NCBI RefSeq assembly: GCF_000621845.1
Contig: NZ_KK211354.1
Span: 86,733 to 150,732 of the forward strand
Source of the DNA: Ruminococcus flavefaciens MA2007
Lineage (GTDB): Bacteria > Bacillota > Clostridia > Oscillospirales > Ruminococcaceae
DNA length: 64,000 nucleotides
Direction: 5' to 3'
Shown here in pieces: positions 44,523-53,333 of this stretch. Each line of letters opens with the position of its first letter. The stretch's first letter is position 1. The position numbers were made by a program, and so were the translations under genes. The notes below the pieces were generated by a model. It saw only the letters and a program-made list of their open reading frames with translations, made no database searches and was not told the DNA's origin.

Positions 44523-45378
44523 TCTCTTCGTCCTCCTTCTTGCCGCTGAAATCGGTTATAACGATGACAGAGGTAAGACGGTTTACGTCCACACATGGCT
44601 GTATATCGGCACAAACGGAAAGCCCGTTGGAGTCGAAGCCTATCTCTAAGATAGTGCCTATGGGGTAATCCTTTGGGAAGAGACCGCTGTTTCCTGCGGT
44701 TATCATAAGGTCGCCGCGCTTGAGCTTGTTCTTCTTGGGAACGTGAATAAGCTTGGTCTGACCGTTTTCGGAGGAGAGCACATTGCCCTCGATAATGCCC
44801 TGGTCGGCATTGGAAGATGAAGCCACAGCGGCTACGGAAAGGTCAGGGGAGAGTATGGTTCTTACAGTGGAAACGTGCTTTGACACTTCAACGGTGATAC
44901 CCACAAGTCCCTCTGAGGTTACAACGGGGCAGTTTACGAGGATACCGTCTGCCGAGCCCTTGTCGATAGTAAAGGACTTGAAGGGATCGTTGGTCACATA
45001 GCCCAGCACCTTGCAGGGCTGAGAAAGCATATAGTCCTCATGCTCCTCTTTTATGGAAACGAACTTGCGGAGCTCCTCGACTTCTGCCTTTATAGCGTCG
45101 TATTCGGTGAGCTGAGCATTGAGCTCGCCTATCTGCTTTTTGAGCCTTTCGTTTTCCTCGATATACTTATCCGCGTTGGTGAGCTTATCCACGGTGTGCT
45201 CCATTTTACGGCTTATGCTGTTTGAAGCTGCGCGGAACGGCTTGGTCACTGTGTTGATGAAGGAAGCTCCCGAAACGGAATAGCCGCCTCTTGTGACGGC
45301 ATAAACCATCATGCCCACAAGAAAGGCGAGAAAACCGACCATGACCTTGAATCTGGTGCTTTTCAAAAAATCACGCAT
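44512..45378 (-). CDS. mreC: Rod-shape-determining protein MreC
   Basis: A protein of 288 residues with a short cytosolic start, one membrane helix (about 10-28), a coiled coil (about 62-105, rich in EENERLKKQIGELNAQL) and two beta-domains (YVTNDPFKSFTIDKGSADGI, VVTSEGLVGI, RGDLMITAGNSGLFPKDYPI). This is the standard MreC plan. It assembles the elongation machinery outside the membrane. It lies 11 nt after mreB. The acidic C-terminus (KKEDEENED) overlaps the mreD start. Confidence 0.94.
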   Translation of the reverse strand: MRDFLKSTRFKVMVGFLAFLVGMMVYAVTRGGYSVSGASFINTVTKPFRAASNSISRKMEHTVDKLTNADKYIEENERLKKQIGELNAQLTEYDAIKAEVEELRKFVSIKEEHEDYMLSQPCKVLGYVTNDPFKSFTIDKGSADGILVNCPVVTSEGLVGITVEVSKHVSTVRTILSPDLSVAAVASSSNADQGIIEGNVLSSENGQTKLIHVPKKNKLKRGDLMITAGNSGLFPKDYPIGTILEIGFDSNGLSVCADIQPCVDVNRLTSVIVITDFSGKKEDEENED

Positions 45379-45389
45379 GGAGCTTCTCC

Positions 45390-46406
45390 TTAATAGTACT
45401 TGACGTTTTCAGTGAGAGCGTCCTGATAATCGCTGATATTTTCCAGTATCTTGCCAGTACCCTCGGCAACGCAGTCCAGCGGGTACTCCGCGATATACAC
45501 AGGCATACCTGTCTCGCGGTTTATGAGCTTGTCAAGACCGCGGAGCAGAGCGCCGCCGCCTGCAAGGGTGATGCCGTGGTCGATGATGTCTGCGGAAAGC
45601 TCAGGGGGAGTTTCCTCAAGAGTTGACTTTATTGCGTCGATGACTCTTGAAAGGGGCTCAACGAGAGCGTCGCGTATCTCCGCAGAGGTAACGGTTATAT
45701 TCTCGGGGAGACCGTTGAGAAGATTTCTTCCCTTTATCTCCTGAGATTCCTCCTTTTCGCTTGGGAAAGCAGAGCCGATATCAAGCTTGATATTCTCGGC
45801 AGTACGCTCGCCGATGAGGAGGTTGTACTTCTTCTTGATATAGTTGATGATAGCCGCGTCGAACTCATCGCCTGCACATCTGACTGAACGTGAAGCAACG
45901 ATACCGCCCATAGATATAACGGCAACCTCACTGGTGCCGCCGCCGATATCAACTATCATGCTGCCTGCGGGCTCGTTGGTGGGGAGACCTGCGCCGATAG
46001 CGGCAGCCATAGGCTCCTCGATGATGAGGACGTTGTTGGCGCCTGCTTTTTTGCAGGATTCGCGGACAGCACGTCTCTCAACGGCAGTAACGCCCGAGGG
46101 GATACATATGATGACATTTGCCTTTGTGAAGAAAGTGCCCTTGAGAGCCTTTCTTATAAATTCCTGAAGCATGGTGGTGGCAATGTCAAAATCGGCGATA
46201 ACGCCGTCTTTAAGCGGTCTTACGGCAACGATAGAGCCTGGGGTGCGTCCGATGACGTCCTTGGCTTCCTTACCGACGTAGCGGCATTTATCCGTTCTGG
46301 TATTTACGGCAACTACTGAGGGCTCTCTTATTATTATACCCTTTCCCCTCATATATACAAGGGTATTAGCAGTACCGAGGTCAATGCCAATATCTTTAGT
46401 AAACAT
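45390..46406 (-). CDS. mreB: Rod-shape-determining protein MreB
   Basis: A protein of 338 residues of the actin superfamily: [20 protein letters not shown] (phosphate 1), [42 protein letters not shown] (phosphate 2), AGDEFDAAI and [14 protein letters not shown]. MreB filaments guide side-wall synthesis, so the cell is probably rod-like, ovoid or otherwise elongating, although elongasome genes also occur in some ovoid cocci. It is the first gene of the mre-PBP2 operon with a well-formed promoter and a hairpin-bearing leader. It could also be an Mbl-type paralogue. Confidence 0.95.
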   Translation of the reverse strand: MFTKDIGIDLGTANTLVYMRGKGIIIREPSVVAVNTRTDKCRYVGKEAKDVIGRTPGSIVAVRPLKDGVIADFDIATTMLQEFIRKALKGTFFTKANVIICIPSGVTAVERRAVRESCKKAGANNVLIIEEPMAAAIGAGLPTNEPAGSMIVDIGGGTSEVAVISMGGIVASRSVRCAGDEFDAAIINYIKKKYNLLIGERTAENIKLDIGSAFPSEKEESQEIKGRNLLNGLPENITVTSAEIRDALVEPLSRVIDAIKSTLEETPPELSADIIDHGITLAGGGALLRGLDKLINRETGMPVYIAEYPLDCVAEGTGKILENISDYQDALTENVKYY

Positions 46407-46457
46407 TTTGCAGCTCCTTAAATTTTGCTATATTTCTATAAATTACATTCAAAGTGA

Positions 46458-46484
46458 GTTATATCACAGTTTATGTGATATAAC
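46458..46484. promoter_or_regulatory. Perfect inverted repeat in the mreB leader
   Basis: GTTATATCACA/TGTGATATAAC, 11-bp arms with a five-base loop, 52 nt upstream of mreB and about 50 nt after the predicted transcription start. It could be a protein operator or an RNA hairpin. Confidence 0.6.
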
Positions 46485-46542
46485 TGCCCGATACGCAGGG
46501 AGCAGAGCTTTGGTATGCGTATCTGCAAGGGCACATAAGATA

Positions 46543-46571
46543 ATTATATCACTATCGGGAAATATGTACAA
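46543..46571 (-). promoter_or_regulatory. Promoter of the mre-PBP2 operon
   Basis: Minus-strand TTGTAC and TATAAT separated by 17 bp, giving a leader of about 130 nt. Confidence 0.7.
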
Positions 46572-46678
46572 GAAAAAATCACAAGAAATTTCCCATATCC
46601 GCGTTTTTAGTGTAATACGGTAACTTAGACGCGGCAAGGTGATAAAAAACTGTCGAAAAGGACGATAAACAGCGGTTA

Positions 46679-46939
46679 TTAACCTGAGATCACCTTAGGA
46701 GCAGTCTTTATGTAAGCATAGATAGCTATAGCGATGAAAATTACCTGTGCAACGCTTATGCTCATTGAGATACCGAATGTAAGCACAAGGATATCGGTGT
46801 CGATGAACTTGTCAAGGTTCAGAGCAAAGCTTCTGGAATAGCCCAGCCATGCGAAAGAGCCTGAGGCTACATTGCCGAGAACTCCGCCGAGAACGCAGGC
46901 GCAGATGAGAAGAAGCAAAAAGTAGAGTGTCTTTTTCAT
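46679..46939 (-). CDS. Small membrane protein, DUF4321-like
   Basis: A protein of 86 residues with two membrane helices: LYFLLLLICACVLGGVLGNV at the N-terminus and an ILVLTFGISMSISVAQVIF segment near the C-terminus. The layout fits the DUF4321 family of Clostridia, which has no known function. It lies 32 nt after dut and is probably the last gene of the zapA-U32-dut run, upstream of the mre promoter. The assignment to DUF4321 rests on pattern only. Confidence 0.7.
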   Translation of the reverse strand: MKKTLYFLLLLICACVLGGVLGNVASGSFAWLGYSRSFALNLDKFIDTDILVLTFGISMSISVAQVIFIAIAIYAYIKTAPKVISG

Positions 46940-46971
46940 AATAATATCTCCAATCTTTTGTTATTCATATT

Positions 46972-47409
46972 TCAAATGCCTGACGAACCGAAGCCGCCTG
47001 CACCGCGCTCTGTTTCAGAGAGTTGGTCGCTGACCTCGATCTCGGGCATTAAGATACTTGTAGGGATAAGCTGAGCTATACGCATACCGTGCTCAACGGT
47101 AAATGGCTCCTTGCCGTGATTTATCAGGGGCACGAACCATGCTCCGCGGTAGTCGCTGTCCACCACGCCCACGCAGTTTGCAAGGGAGACGCCGTATTTC
47201 GACGAAAGTCCCGAGCGCGGATAGATGAGCAGCGCGATGTCCTCACGGTCAGGCTCGGCAGTGATACCGAGGGGGATCATTTTTATCTCTCCTGCTTCGA
47301 TAGTCACGGGAGCGTCAAGGCAGGCGCAAAGGTCAAGACCTGCGCTGCCGCTTGTAGCCCGAGAGGGGATGACCGCCCTCGGATCAAGCTTTTTAAAGGT
47401 AAGTTTCAT
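46972..47409 (-). CDS. dut: dUTP diphosphatase
   Basis: A protein of 145 residues, the usual trimeric dUTPase length. The five motifs are visible: GSAGLDLCAC, PRSGLSSKYG, GVVDSDYRGAW, RIAQLIP and the C-terminal RGAGGFGSSG. It hydrolyses dUTP to dUMP, keeping uracil out of DNA and feeding thymidylate synthesis. Its ATG overlaps the stop of the U32 gene (TAATG), so it is translationally coupled to it. Confidence 0.95.
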   Translation of the reverse strand: MKLTFKKLDPRAVIPSRATSGSAGLDLCACLDAPVTIEAGEIKMIPLGITAEPDREDIALLIYPRSGLSSKYGVSLANCVGVVDSDYRGAWFVPLINHGKEPFTVEHGMRIAQLIPTSILMPEIEVSDQLSETERGAGGFGSSGI

Positions 47410-49439
47410 TATTGTATACCTCTGTAGTAAAGTCCGCGGGTGATGTTTCCCTGCGGCTTGCGTCCGCTGAGCGCGGAGCGCACCTCCTCGGCGGTCTCGT
47501 CCGAGAGATAGACCACGCCGAAGGATATATTGCGTATTTCGTCAAGTCTGTCCGTCATGCATAGCCTGTCCGCATTGAGCACCTCGGCGTAATCCCTTGT
47601 ACAGACTACGGGGAGCTCCCTGCCTGTGCGGTCAATGAGCTTTTTTGTGCATTTACCGCAGCCCACTTCATTTTTTATGGGACAGTTTCTCGTCAGCATA
47701 AGGGGGAGCCTGCCGTAGACTACAGCTCCCAGCGGCATATTCGGGACGATATCCGCTATCTGCTCCAGAGTAGCCTCCACTGAGAATACGCAGTCCTCAA
47801 GTCCGAGGATACTCAGTATTTTCACGCTATAGGAGTTGAACGCATTCAGAGTAAAGCTGCCATGGAGCTTAAAGCCAAGCTCCTTTCCCATAGCTATACA
47901 GTCGGGAGTGTGGCAGTAGAGCCTGTCTATGCCCATAGCCTTCAGCTGTTCGAGTCTTTTCCTGAGCACGTCCTCGTCGGTTATGAAACGGGGCGGAGCA
48001 GCGATTATCTTGCAACTATCCACGCCGCCGAGCATTTCCTCGCTGATGATGTTCTCGGGAACTATTACGTACTCCGACAGCTCAGCCGCTGCCGATACCT
48101 GCTCTGGTGTGCGGCAGTATGTCCTTAACGGCAGTTTAGTCCTTTCAGAGGGAGCTATAGCCGTCAGAAATGGCTTGAAATCGGAAATAGTATATTTTGG
48201 AGTATTCTTTTCTATGATAAGCTCTGTCAGCTTTTCAGTGACAGTCCTGCGCAGCTCGTTGAGCTTGCCTGCGGGGACTATAAGTCCCTCGTCAATATCG
48301 GCAGTAAGCTTACCGAAGCTGAATACCGTGTCGCCCAGCTTTGAGAGCTGTTTCGTTAGAGTATCACAGTCAGTAGGGCGATTCAGCGCCTTTTCGGGGA
48401 CATCTCCCTGTGCAGAAGCCGAAACATCGCCGCATACAGCAGTTATCACCACGGGCTGTCCCTCTTTTATGACAGCGTGGAAATCGGCTGTATAAGCCTT
48501 GCCCTCGAAGCGGTAGAGCTCGTGTATCTTGGGGATAAGCTCATGGGCGGAGATAACGTCGTCCTTTTCGCGGACTCCGAACATATCCTGCCGTTTGCCT
48601 GTAAAATAGCCGTCTGTGAAGCCGCCGCGGGAGAATACGCCGCGCAGGAGCTTCATATCGGGAGCTTCTCCGTCAAGAGCCGCTTTCAGCTCATGTACTG
48701 CGGAAGCCACATACTCGGGGCGCTTCATGCGTCCCTCTATCTTGAATGAGTCCACGCCCATGTCCGCAAGCTCACGGGCATAGGGGAGAAGCGACAGGTC
48801 TTTCAGCGAAAGTGCAGCCTTGTCCCTGTTTCCGACAGCGGAAAAGGGCAGTCTGCAAGCTTGTCCGCAGCCGCCGCGGTTAGCGGAGCGCGAACCTATC
48901 ATCGCCGACATATAGCACTGTCCCGAAACGGACATACACAGAGCTCCGTGAACGAATATCTCAGTCTCTATGCCTAAATCGCAGATACGGGAAATAGTAT
49001 TCCTGTCAAGCTCTCTGGCAGGAACAACTCTTGCATAGCCCAGCTTTTTGAGCATTGCCGCGCCTGCGGCTGTATGCACCGACATCTGAGTAGAGCAGTG
49101 GAGCACCGCGTCGGGAACACAGCGGCGTATCAGAGCCGCACAGCCCCAGTCCTGTACGATAAAGGCGTCAACTCCGCATTTTGCGGCAGCCTTTATATAT
49201 TCGCAGAAATCAGCAGCTTCGCCGTCGGAAATGACCGTATTCACGGCTAAGTCCAGCTTTGCGCCGTATTTGTGGCACAGCCTTGCAGCCTCCTCTATCT
49301 CGTCAAGTGAGAAGTTTGTGGCGCTGCTTCGCGCCGAGAAGCGCTTTCCGCCGATATATACGGCATTTGCGCCTGCTCTCAGAGCCGCACGGAGAGTCTC
49401 CATGCTGCCTGCAGGAGCCAGTATCTCGGTAGGCTTCAT
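47409..49439 (-). CDS. U32-family protein with DUF3656-like region (RlhA/YdcP-type)
   Basis: A protein of 676 residues. Residues 1-290 are the U32 domain (ILAPAGSMETLRAALRAGAN, SARSSATNF, VNTVISD, STQMSVH, FVHGALCMSVSGQCYMS, NRGGCGQACR), whose cysteines can hold an iron-sulfur cluster. A central DUF3656-like insertion follows and a second U32-like part ends with NCPIKNEVGCGKCTKKL. Despite the old peptidase label, relatives (RlhA, TrhP) support prephenate-dependent hydroxylation of rRNA or tRNA. Which RNA is modified here cannot be told. It overlaps zapA upstream and dut downstream by 1 nt each. Confidence 0.88.
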   Translation of the reverse strand: MKPTEILAPAGSMETLRAALRAGANAVYIGGKRFSARSSATNFSLDEIEEAARLCHKYGAKLDLAVNTVISDGEAADFCEYIKAAAKCGVDAFIVQDWGCAALIRRCVPDAVLHCSTQMSVHTAAGAAMLKKLGYARVVPARELDRNTISRICDLGIETEIFVHGALCMSVSGQCYMSAMIGSRSANRGGCGQACRLPFSAVGNRDKAALSLKDLSLLPYARELADMGVDSFKIEGRMKRPEYVASAVHELKAALDGEAPDMKLLRGVFSRGGFTDGYFTGKRQDMFGVREKDDVISAHELIPKIHELYRFEGKAYTADFHAVIKEGQPVVITAVCGDVSASAQGDVPEKALNRPTDCDTLTKQLSKLGDTVFSFGKLTADIDEGLIVPAGKLNELRRTVTEKLTELIIEKNTPKYTISDFKPFLTAIAPSERTKLPLRTYCRTPEQVSAAAELSEYVIVPENIISEEMLGGVDSCKIIAAPPRFITDEDVLRKRLEQLKAMGIDRLYCHTPDCIAMGKELGFKLHGSFTLNAFNSYSVKILSILGLEDCVFSVEATLEQIADIVPNMPLGAVVYGRLPLMLTRNCPIKNEVGCGKCTKKLIDRTGRELPVVCTRDYAEVLNADRLCMTDRLDEIRNISFGVVYLSDETAEEVRSALSGRKPQGNITRGLYYRGIQ

Positions 49440-49801
49440 TAAATGCTGTCGCTGAGCTGCTTGAGCTTGACCATATTCTCAAGCTGGATTATCTTGGACT
49501 TGAGTACCTCTATCTCCTTCTGTGCAGCGTCGCGCTCGATACGTGTTCTGCCAGCCTCGTCAACGTACTCCTTAGTCTGGTCGCGGATATTGTCAAGGCG
49601 CTGGTTAGCCTTGTTGAGGTCGTCGAGGAGAGCCAGCGACACCATTATTGAAGCAGCATACGGCGAAGAGCCGCTTGCTGCGGTGATCTCGTTTATCTTG
49701 GTTTCAAGTGCTCTTGCGAGAGCAAAAACGTAGTTAGGAGCTTCTGCGGTCTTTATTTTGTACTCCTTACCGCAGATGATAACTTTTACTTCATTAAGCA
49801 T
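49439..49801 (-). CDS. zapA: Cell division protein ZapA
   Basis: A protein of 120 residues. The ATG at 49801 is preferred over 49807 because the AAAGGA site is too close to the latter. The N-terminal part (NEVKVIICGKEYKIKT, PNYVFALARALETKINEI, YAASIMVSLALLDDLNKAN) is the ZapA fold and the C-terminal 50 residues form a coiled coil. ZapA stabilises the FtsZ ring. Its stop overlaps the U32 start (TAATG). Confidence 0.88.
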   Translation of the reverse strand: MLNEVKVIICGKEYKIKTAEAPNYVFALARALETKINEITAASGSSPYAASIMVSLALLDDLNKANQRLDNIRDQTKEYVDEAGRTRIERDAAQKEIEVLKSKIIQLENMVKLKQLSDSI

Positions 49802-50149
49802 TTGCATCGTCCTTTCTGTGGTATATTTTGAACCAACTTACATTATACACTATTTTTCGCAAAAAGGGAAGTGTTTTTTTGAAAAATATTTATTTTTAGT
49901 GCTTAGTTGTTAGTAATTAGTGAGTAGTGAGTAGAAAGTAGTGTGTAGGGAGCGATGCCTACATCGCCCCGCTAATAAATTACGGGCTGATGTGGGCATC
50001 AGCCCCTACTGCCTCTGGACTCCGCCAAAGGAACAAAGTCCCTTTGGAATCCCGTTCATATGTGCTGTAAGCGATGTACGATTATCGTTTATGATAAAAG
50101 TAAGCGAGTTTACGAGCGACAACTTGGCAAGGGTGCAGCGTCACGCTGC
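49802..50149. repeat. Intergenic stretch with GTAGGG palindromes (locus 4) and other stem-loops
   Basis: No gene is seen. A run of AGTGCTTAG/AGTAATTAGTGAGTAG-like short repeats (49900-49940) leads into two palindromes (49944-49970, GGGAGCGATGcctaCATCGCCCC; 49983-50008, GGGCTGATGtggGCATCAGCCC). These are nearly the same as two units at 28640-28713. A further inverted pair GCCAAAGG/CCTTTGG lies at about 50020-50055. The minus strand also carries a TATAAT (49847-49842) that may belong to zapA. Confidence 0.65.
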
Positions 50150-50731
50150 TCAATAGTAGCGCTTCAAGCCGATTACCTTGCCGAGAACTTCTACTTCGTC
50201 CACGATAATGGGTTCCATAGTTGGATTCTCGGGCTGTAGGCGGTAGTGTCCCTTTTCCTTGAAGAAGCGCTTTACGGTAGCTTCCTCATGGTCGATGAAT
50301 GCAACTACGATATCGCCGTTTTCAGCGTAGTTCACGCGCTTTACGATGACTATATCCCCGTCGAGGATACCTGCGTCTATCATGCTCTCGCCGCGTATTT
50401 TCAGGGCAAAGAGCTCCTGCGGATCAACACCGGGAGCTTCAAATCCGATATAGCCTGTGATGTCCTCAACGGCTGTGATAGGCTGACCAGCGGTAACTGT
50501 GCCCATAACGGGAACAGAGGTAGTGCCGCTGTTGGGCAGGCGCAGGGTGCGGTTGAGGTTGCCTGTTTTCTCAATGAGTCCCTCGCGGACGAGAGTCTCT
50601 ATGTAGCGGTGTGCGGTGGACGTGGACTTGAAGCCCATAGCGTCCATTATTTCTCTTACAGAGGGGGACATTCCGTCGCTGAGACGGGATTTTATATAGT
50701 TGAAAACCGCTATTTCCTTATCTTTCAGCAT
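50150..50731 (-). CDS. lexA: LexA repressor
   Basis: A protein of 193 residues. Residues 1-65 are the winged helix (PSVREIMDAMGFKSTSTAHR). The self-cleavage site is Ala81-Gly82 (VTAGQP), with Ser116 in GESMIDAG and Lys154 in ATVKRF as the catalytic pair. It represses SOS genes until RecA filaments trigger cleavage. It lies 1 nt after murC, so it appears to be expressed from the murC transcript. No GAAC-N4-GTTC box is visible upstream. Confidence 0.94.
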   Translation of the reverse strand: MLKDKEIAVFNYIKSRLSDGMSPSVREIMDAMGFKSTSTAHRYIETLVREGLIEKTGNLNRTLRLPNSGTTSVPVMGTVTAGQPITAVEDITGYIGFEAPGVDPQELFALKIRGESMIDAGILDGDIVIVKRVNYAENGDIVVAFIDHEEATVKRFFKEKGHYRLQPENPTMEPIIVDEVEVLGKVIGLKRYY

Positions 50732-50732
50732 A

Positions 50733-52151
50733 TTATTTCTCCTCCGAAAGTTTTTTCAGTATCATTTTTGCTATCTTGTAGGCGTCTCCGCAGCCGAGAG
50801 TGATAACGAGGTCGCCCTCCTGTGCGTGTTCGCAGACATAGTCGCATATCTGCTGGAAGTTTGCATACTTACGCTCGTCCGTCCACTCTGCGGACTCGTC
50901 CTGCGGGAACCATATGCAGTTCGGTATCTTTTCTGCAAGGTGGCGTGTGAAGATACCGTAGGTGTTCTTTTCACGGCTGCCCATGATATCGGTGAGAACA
51001 GCGTGGTCGGGTATCTGTAATACTCTTGCGAAGTCGTCCAGCAGGAGTTTGGTACGGGAGAATGTAAATGGCTGGAAAACTGCCCATACGTGGTTGAAGT
51101 TCATCTCCATAGCCGCATTGAGAGTAGCTTCAAGCTCAGTTGGGTGGTGAGCGTAGTCGTCAACTACGGTTATGCCCTTTTCAAAGCCAAGCTTCTCAAA
51201 GCGGCGCTTAGCTCCGCGGAAGTCCTCGAGACCTTTCTGTATGAACTTGAAATCCACGCCCACATAGCGAGCGGCAGCAACTGCTGCAAGGGAGTTGAGG
51301 ACATTGTGTATTCCTGCAACGTGGAGAGTTACAGTTCCCAGCTTTTCGCCCTTGTACATAGCGTCGTAGGTGGTGAGGAGCCCGTTCTCGTGCTTTACGT
51401 TCTCGGGATAATAGTCGCAGGAGCTGTCCTTGCCAAAGGTGATTATCTCCTTGCCGCTTATACCCTCCAGAGACTTCATGGAGTTGGCGTCAGAGCCGTT
51501 TACGATAATGCACTTTGAGGTGTTCTCGTTGAATTTATGGAAGGACTTGATGATATTTTCAAGTGTTCCGAAGTAGTCAAGGTGATCGGCGTCGATGTTG
51601 AGTATAACGGATATATCGGGGAAGAATTTAAGGAAGTGATCCTCGAATTCGCAGGACTCGCAGACCATGATATCGCTCTTGCCTGCAATTCCGCTTCCGC
51701 CTATGCAGGGGAGCTTTCCGCCGATATATGCGGAGAGGTCAACGCCTGCTGTGTAGAGTATCTGCGTGATCATCGATGTTGTGGAGGTCTTGCCGTGAGT
51801 ACCAGAAACGCAGATAGCGTTGCTGTACCAGCTCGTTACGATACCGAGGAGGTCTGCACGTTCCAGCACGGGGACTCCGCTTGCTCTTGCGGCAACAAGC
51901 TCGGGGTTGTCAGCCATGATAGCGGCGGTGTGTACGATAAGGTCTGCGCCCTCGATGTTCTCGGCTCTCTGACCGATGAATACGGGGATACCCATTTTTC
52001 TTACTGCGTCGAGAGTTTCTGTCTCGTTGTTGTCAGAGCCTGTAAGGTAGTAGCCCTGTGAGTGTAGTATCTGTGCGAGGGGGTACATACCCGAGCCGCC
52101 TATGCCGATGAAGTGAATGTGCTTTTTGCCGTTTAAGATATTGATATCCAA
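50733..52151 (-). CDS. murC: UDP-N-acetylmuramate--L-alanine ligase
   Basis: A protein of about 472 residues if the TTG at 52151 is the start; it lies 8 nt after AAAGG, whereas the GTG at 52160 overlaps that site. Motifs: HFIGIGGSGMYPLAQIL (nucleotide loop), HTAAIMADNPE, ICVSGTHGKTSTTSMITQIL (ATP loop), NIDADHLDYFG, GAKRRFEKLG and DDYAHHPTE. MurC adds L-Ala to UDP-MurNAc, the step before the MurD reaction. It is co-transcribed with lexA and divergent from spoVG. Confidence 0.94.
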   Translation of the reverse strand: MDINILNGKKHIHFIGIGGSGMYPLAQILHSQGYYLTGSDNNETETLDAVRKMGIPVFIGQRAENIEGADLIVHTAAIMADNPELVAARASGVPVLERADLLGIVTSWYSNAICVSGTHGKTSTTSMITQILYTAGVDLSAYIGGKLPCIGGSGIAGKSDIMVCESCEFEDHFLKFFPDISVILNIDADHLDYFGTLENIIKSFHKFNENTSKCIIVNGSDANSMKSLEGISGKEIITFGKDSSCDYYPENVKHENGLLTTYDAMYKGEKLGTVTLHVAGIHNVLNSLAAVAAARYVGVDFKFIQKGLEDFRGAKRRFEKLGFEKGITVVDDYAHHPTELEATLNAAMEMNFNHVWAVFQPFTFSRTKLLLDDFARVLQIPDHAVLTDIMGSREKNTYGIFTRHLAEKIPNCIWFPQDESAEWTDERKYANFQQICDYVCEHAQEGDLVITLGCGDAYKIAKMILKKLSEEK

Positions 52152-52292
52152 AATGATCACCTTTCTTAGATAAATGATATACTGACGGTAGCGTAAAGCT
52201 GCCGATTATCAACGCTGAGGATAGAATATGCAGTTTTCACCGCATATACACGAAATAATAATAATATTTTCGCCTTTATTTTGCAAAATAGC

Positions 52293-52321
52293 TTGCATTT
52301 TTACGAAAAACAAGTTATAAT
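52293..52321 (+). promoter_or_regulatory. Promoter of spoVG
   Basis: TTGCAT and TATAAT separated by 17 bp, about 115 nt upstream of the start codon. Confidence 0.7.
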
Positions 52322-52346
52322 AGTTTATAGGTTTACTTACTGTTTG

Positions 52347-52370
52347 AGTTTACTGTTATAACAGTAAACT
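52347..52370. promoter_or_regulatory. Perfect 24-bp palindrome in the spoVG leader
   Basis: AGTTTACTGT-TATA-ACAGTAAACT lies about 20-45 nt past the predicted transcription start. A GTTTACT copy precedes it at 52331. It could be an operator or an mRNA hairpin with a TATA loop. Confidence 0.65.
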
Positions 52371-52436
52371 TTATTGACGCTCAATGCCGACATTTTTATT
52401 GTACAGAAATAAAAATACAAACAAGGAGAATAGCTT

Positions 52437-52742
52437 ATGGAAATTACAGATGTAAAGATCAGAAAGATCATGTCCGAGGGCAGGCTCCGTGCGGTAGTAT
52501 CCCTGACTATCGACGATATGCTGGCTGTACATGATATCAAGGTCGTACAGGGTGACGAAAGACTTTTCGTGGCAATGCCCAGCCGCAAGGACGAAAACGG
52601 AGTTTTCCGCGATATCGTTCACCCAATTTCACCCTCTGCAAGAAAGCTCTTTGAGGAGACTATCCTCGATGCTTATGAGAGACAGCTTGCTGTTATGGAA
52701 GCTGAGGAAGCAGAGAGCAATTCCGATGAGGCTGAGGAATAA
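52437..52742 (+). CDS. spoVG: SpoVG family regulator
   Basis: A protein of 101 residues. The SpoVG core is clear: MEITDVKIRKIMSEGRLRAV, IDDMLAVHDIKVV, LFVAMPSRKDENGVFRDIVH and PISPSARKLFEE, then an acidic tail. SpoVG proteins bind RNA and DNA and influence septation, capsule and virulence genes; the gene alone does not prove sporulation. AAGGAG precedes the ATG. It is divergent from murC-lexA and ends at a strong terminator. Confidence 0.95.
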   Translation: MEITDVKIRKIMSEGRLRAVVSLTIDDMLAVHDIKVVQGDERLFVAMPSRKDENGVFRDIVHPISPSARKLFEETILDAYERQLAVMEAEEAESNSDEAEE

Positions 52743-52760
52743 AACAGAAAACTTACCGTG

Positions 52761-52787
52761 ACCTGCCGAAAAGGCAGGTCTTTTTTT
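52761..52787 (+). terminator. Terminator of spoVG
   Basis: ACCTGCC/GGCAGGT stem with GAAAA loop, followed by a C and seven U residues. Confidence 0.92.
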
Positions 52788-52796
52788 ATACCCCTG

Positions 52797-53333
52797 TTAT
52801 ATCCCTAAGATACGTGCGGCTTTCAGGATAGTCACCTGAGTCTTGCCGTCGCGGATAGTGCCGTCCATTACCTGCTTTACGGCTTCTGCAAGGGGGATGC
52901 GTTCAACGTCGAGGAACTCGTCTGGATCGAGGTTCTGACTGCTGAATGTAAGTCCCTTTGCAAGGTACATATAAGTAACCTCGCTGTTGTAGGCAGGAGT
53001 TGGGAGCATTTCTCCCAGATACACGTACTCGGAGCAGGTATAGCCTGTTTCCTCAAGAAGCTCACGCCTGCCGCATACTGCGTGGTCCTCGCCTTTTTCA
53101 AGCTTGCCTGCGGGAACTTCCCTTGTTACTGTTTGGAATGGGTAGCGGAACTGCTTGACGAGGAAGATCTCGTTGTTCTCGGTTATGGGGATAACGCATA
53201 CTCCGCCGTGGTGGTGGAGAACATCGCGGACTGCGGTCTTGCCGTTTTCAAGCTCCGCGGTGTCGTGAGTTATAGTGAAGATAGGTCCTTCGTATCTTAC
53301 GTCGCTTGTGAGTGTTTTTTCCTGTAAATGCAT
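52797..53333 (-). CDS. nudF: NUDIX hydrolase, ADP-ribose pyrophosphatase type
   Basis: A protein of 178 residues. The NUDIX box lies at about 76-98 (GKLEKGEDHAVCGRRELLEE followed by TGY). Upstream VKQFRYPFQTVTREVPAG is typical of the ADP-ribose pyrophosphatase group, as is the downstream LPTPAYNSE. It should hydrolyse ADP-ribose to AMP and ribose 5-phosphate. Its ATG overlaps the stop of the YfhO-like gene (TAATG). Confidence 0.9.
   Translation of the reverse strand: MHLQEKTLTSDVRYEGPIFTITHDTAELENGKTAVRDVLHHHGGVCVIPITENNEIFLVKQFRYPFQTVTREVPAGKLEKGEDHAVCGRRELLEETGYTCSEYVYLGEMLPTPAYNSEVTYMYLAKGLTFSSQNLDPDEFLDVERIPLAEAVKQVMDGTIRDGKTQVTILKAARILGI

Noticed and set aside
50150..52436. A LexA operator for autoregulation
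   Set aside because: No GAAC-N4-GTTC-type box is visible before murC or lexA; the palindrome at 52347 has a different sequence.
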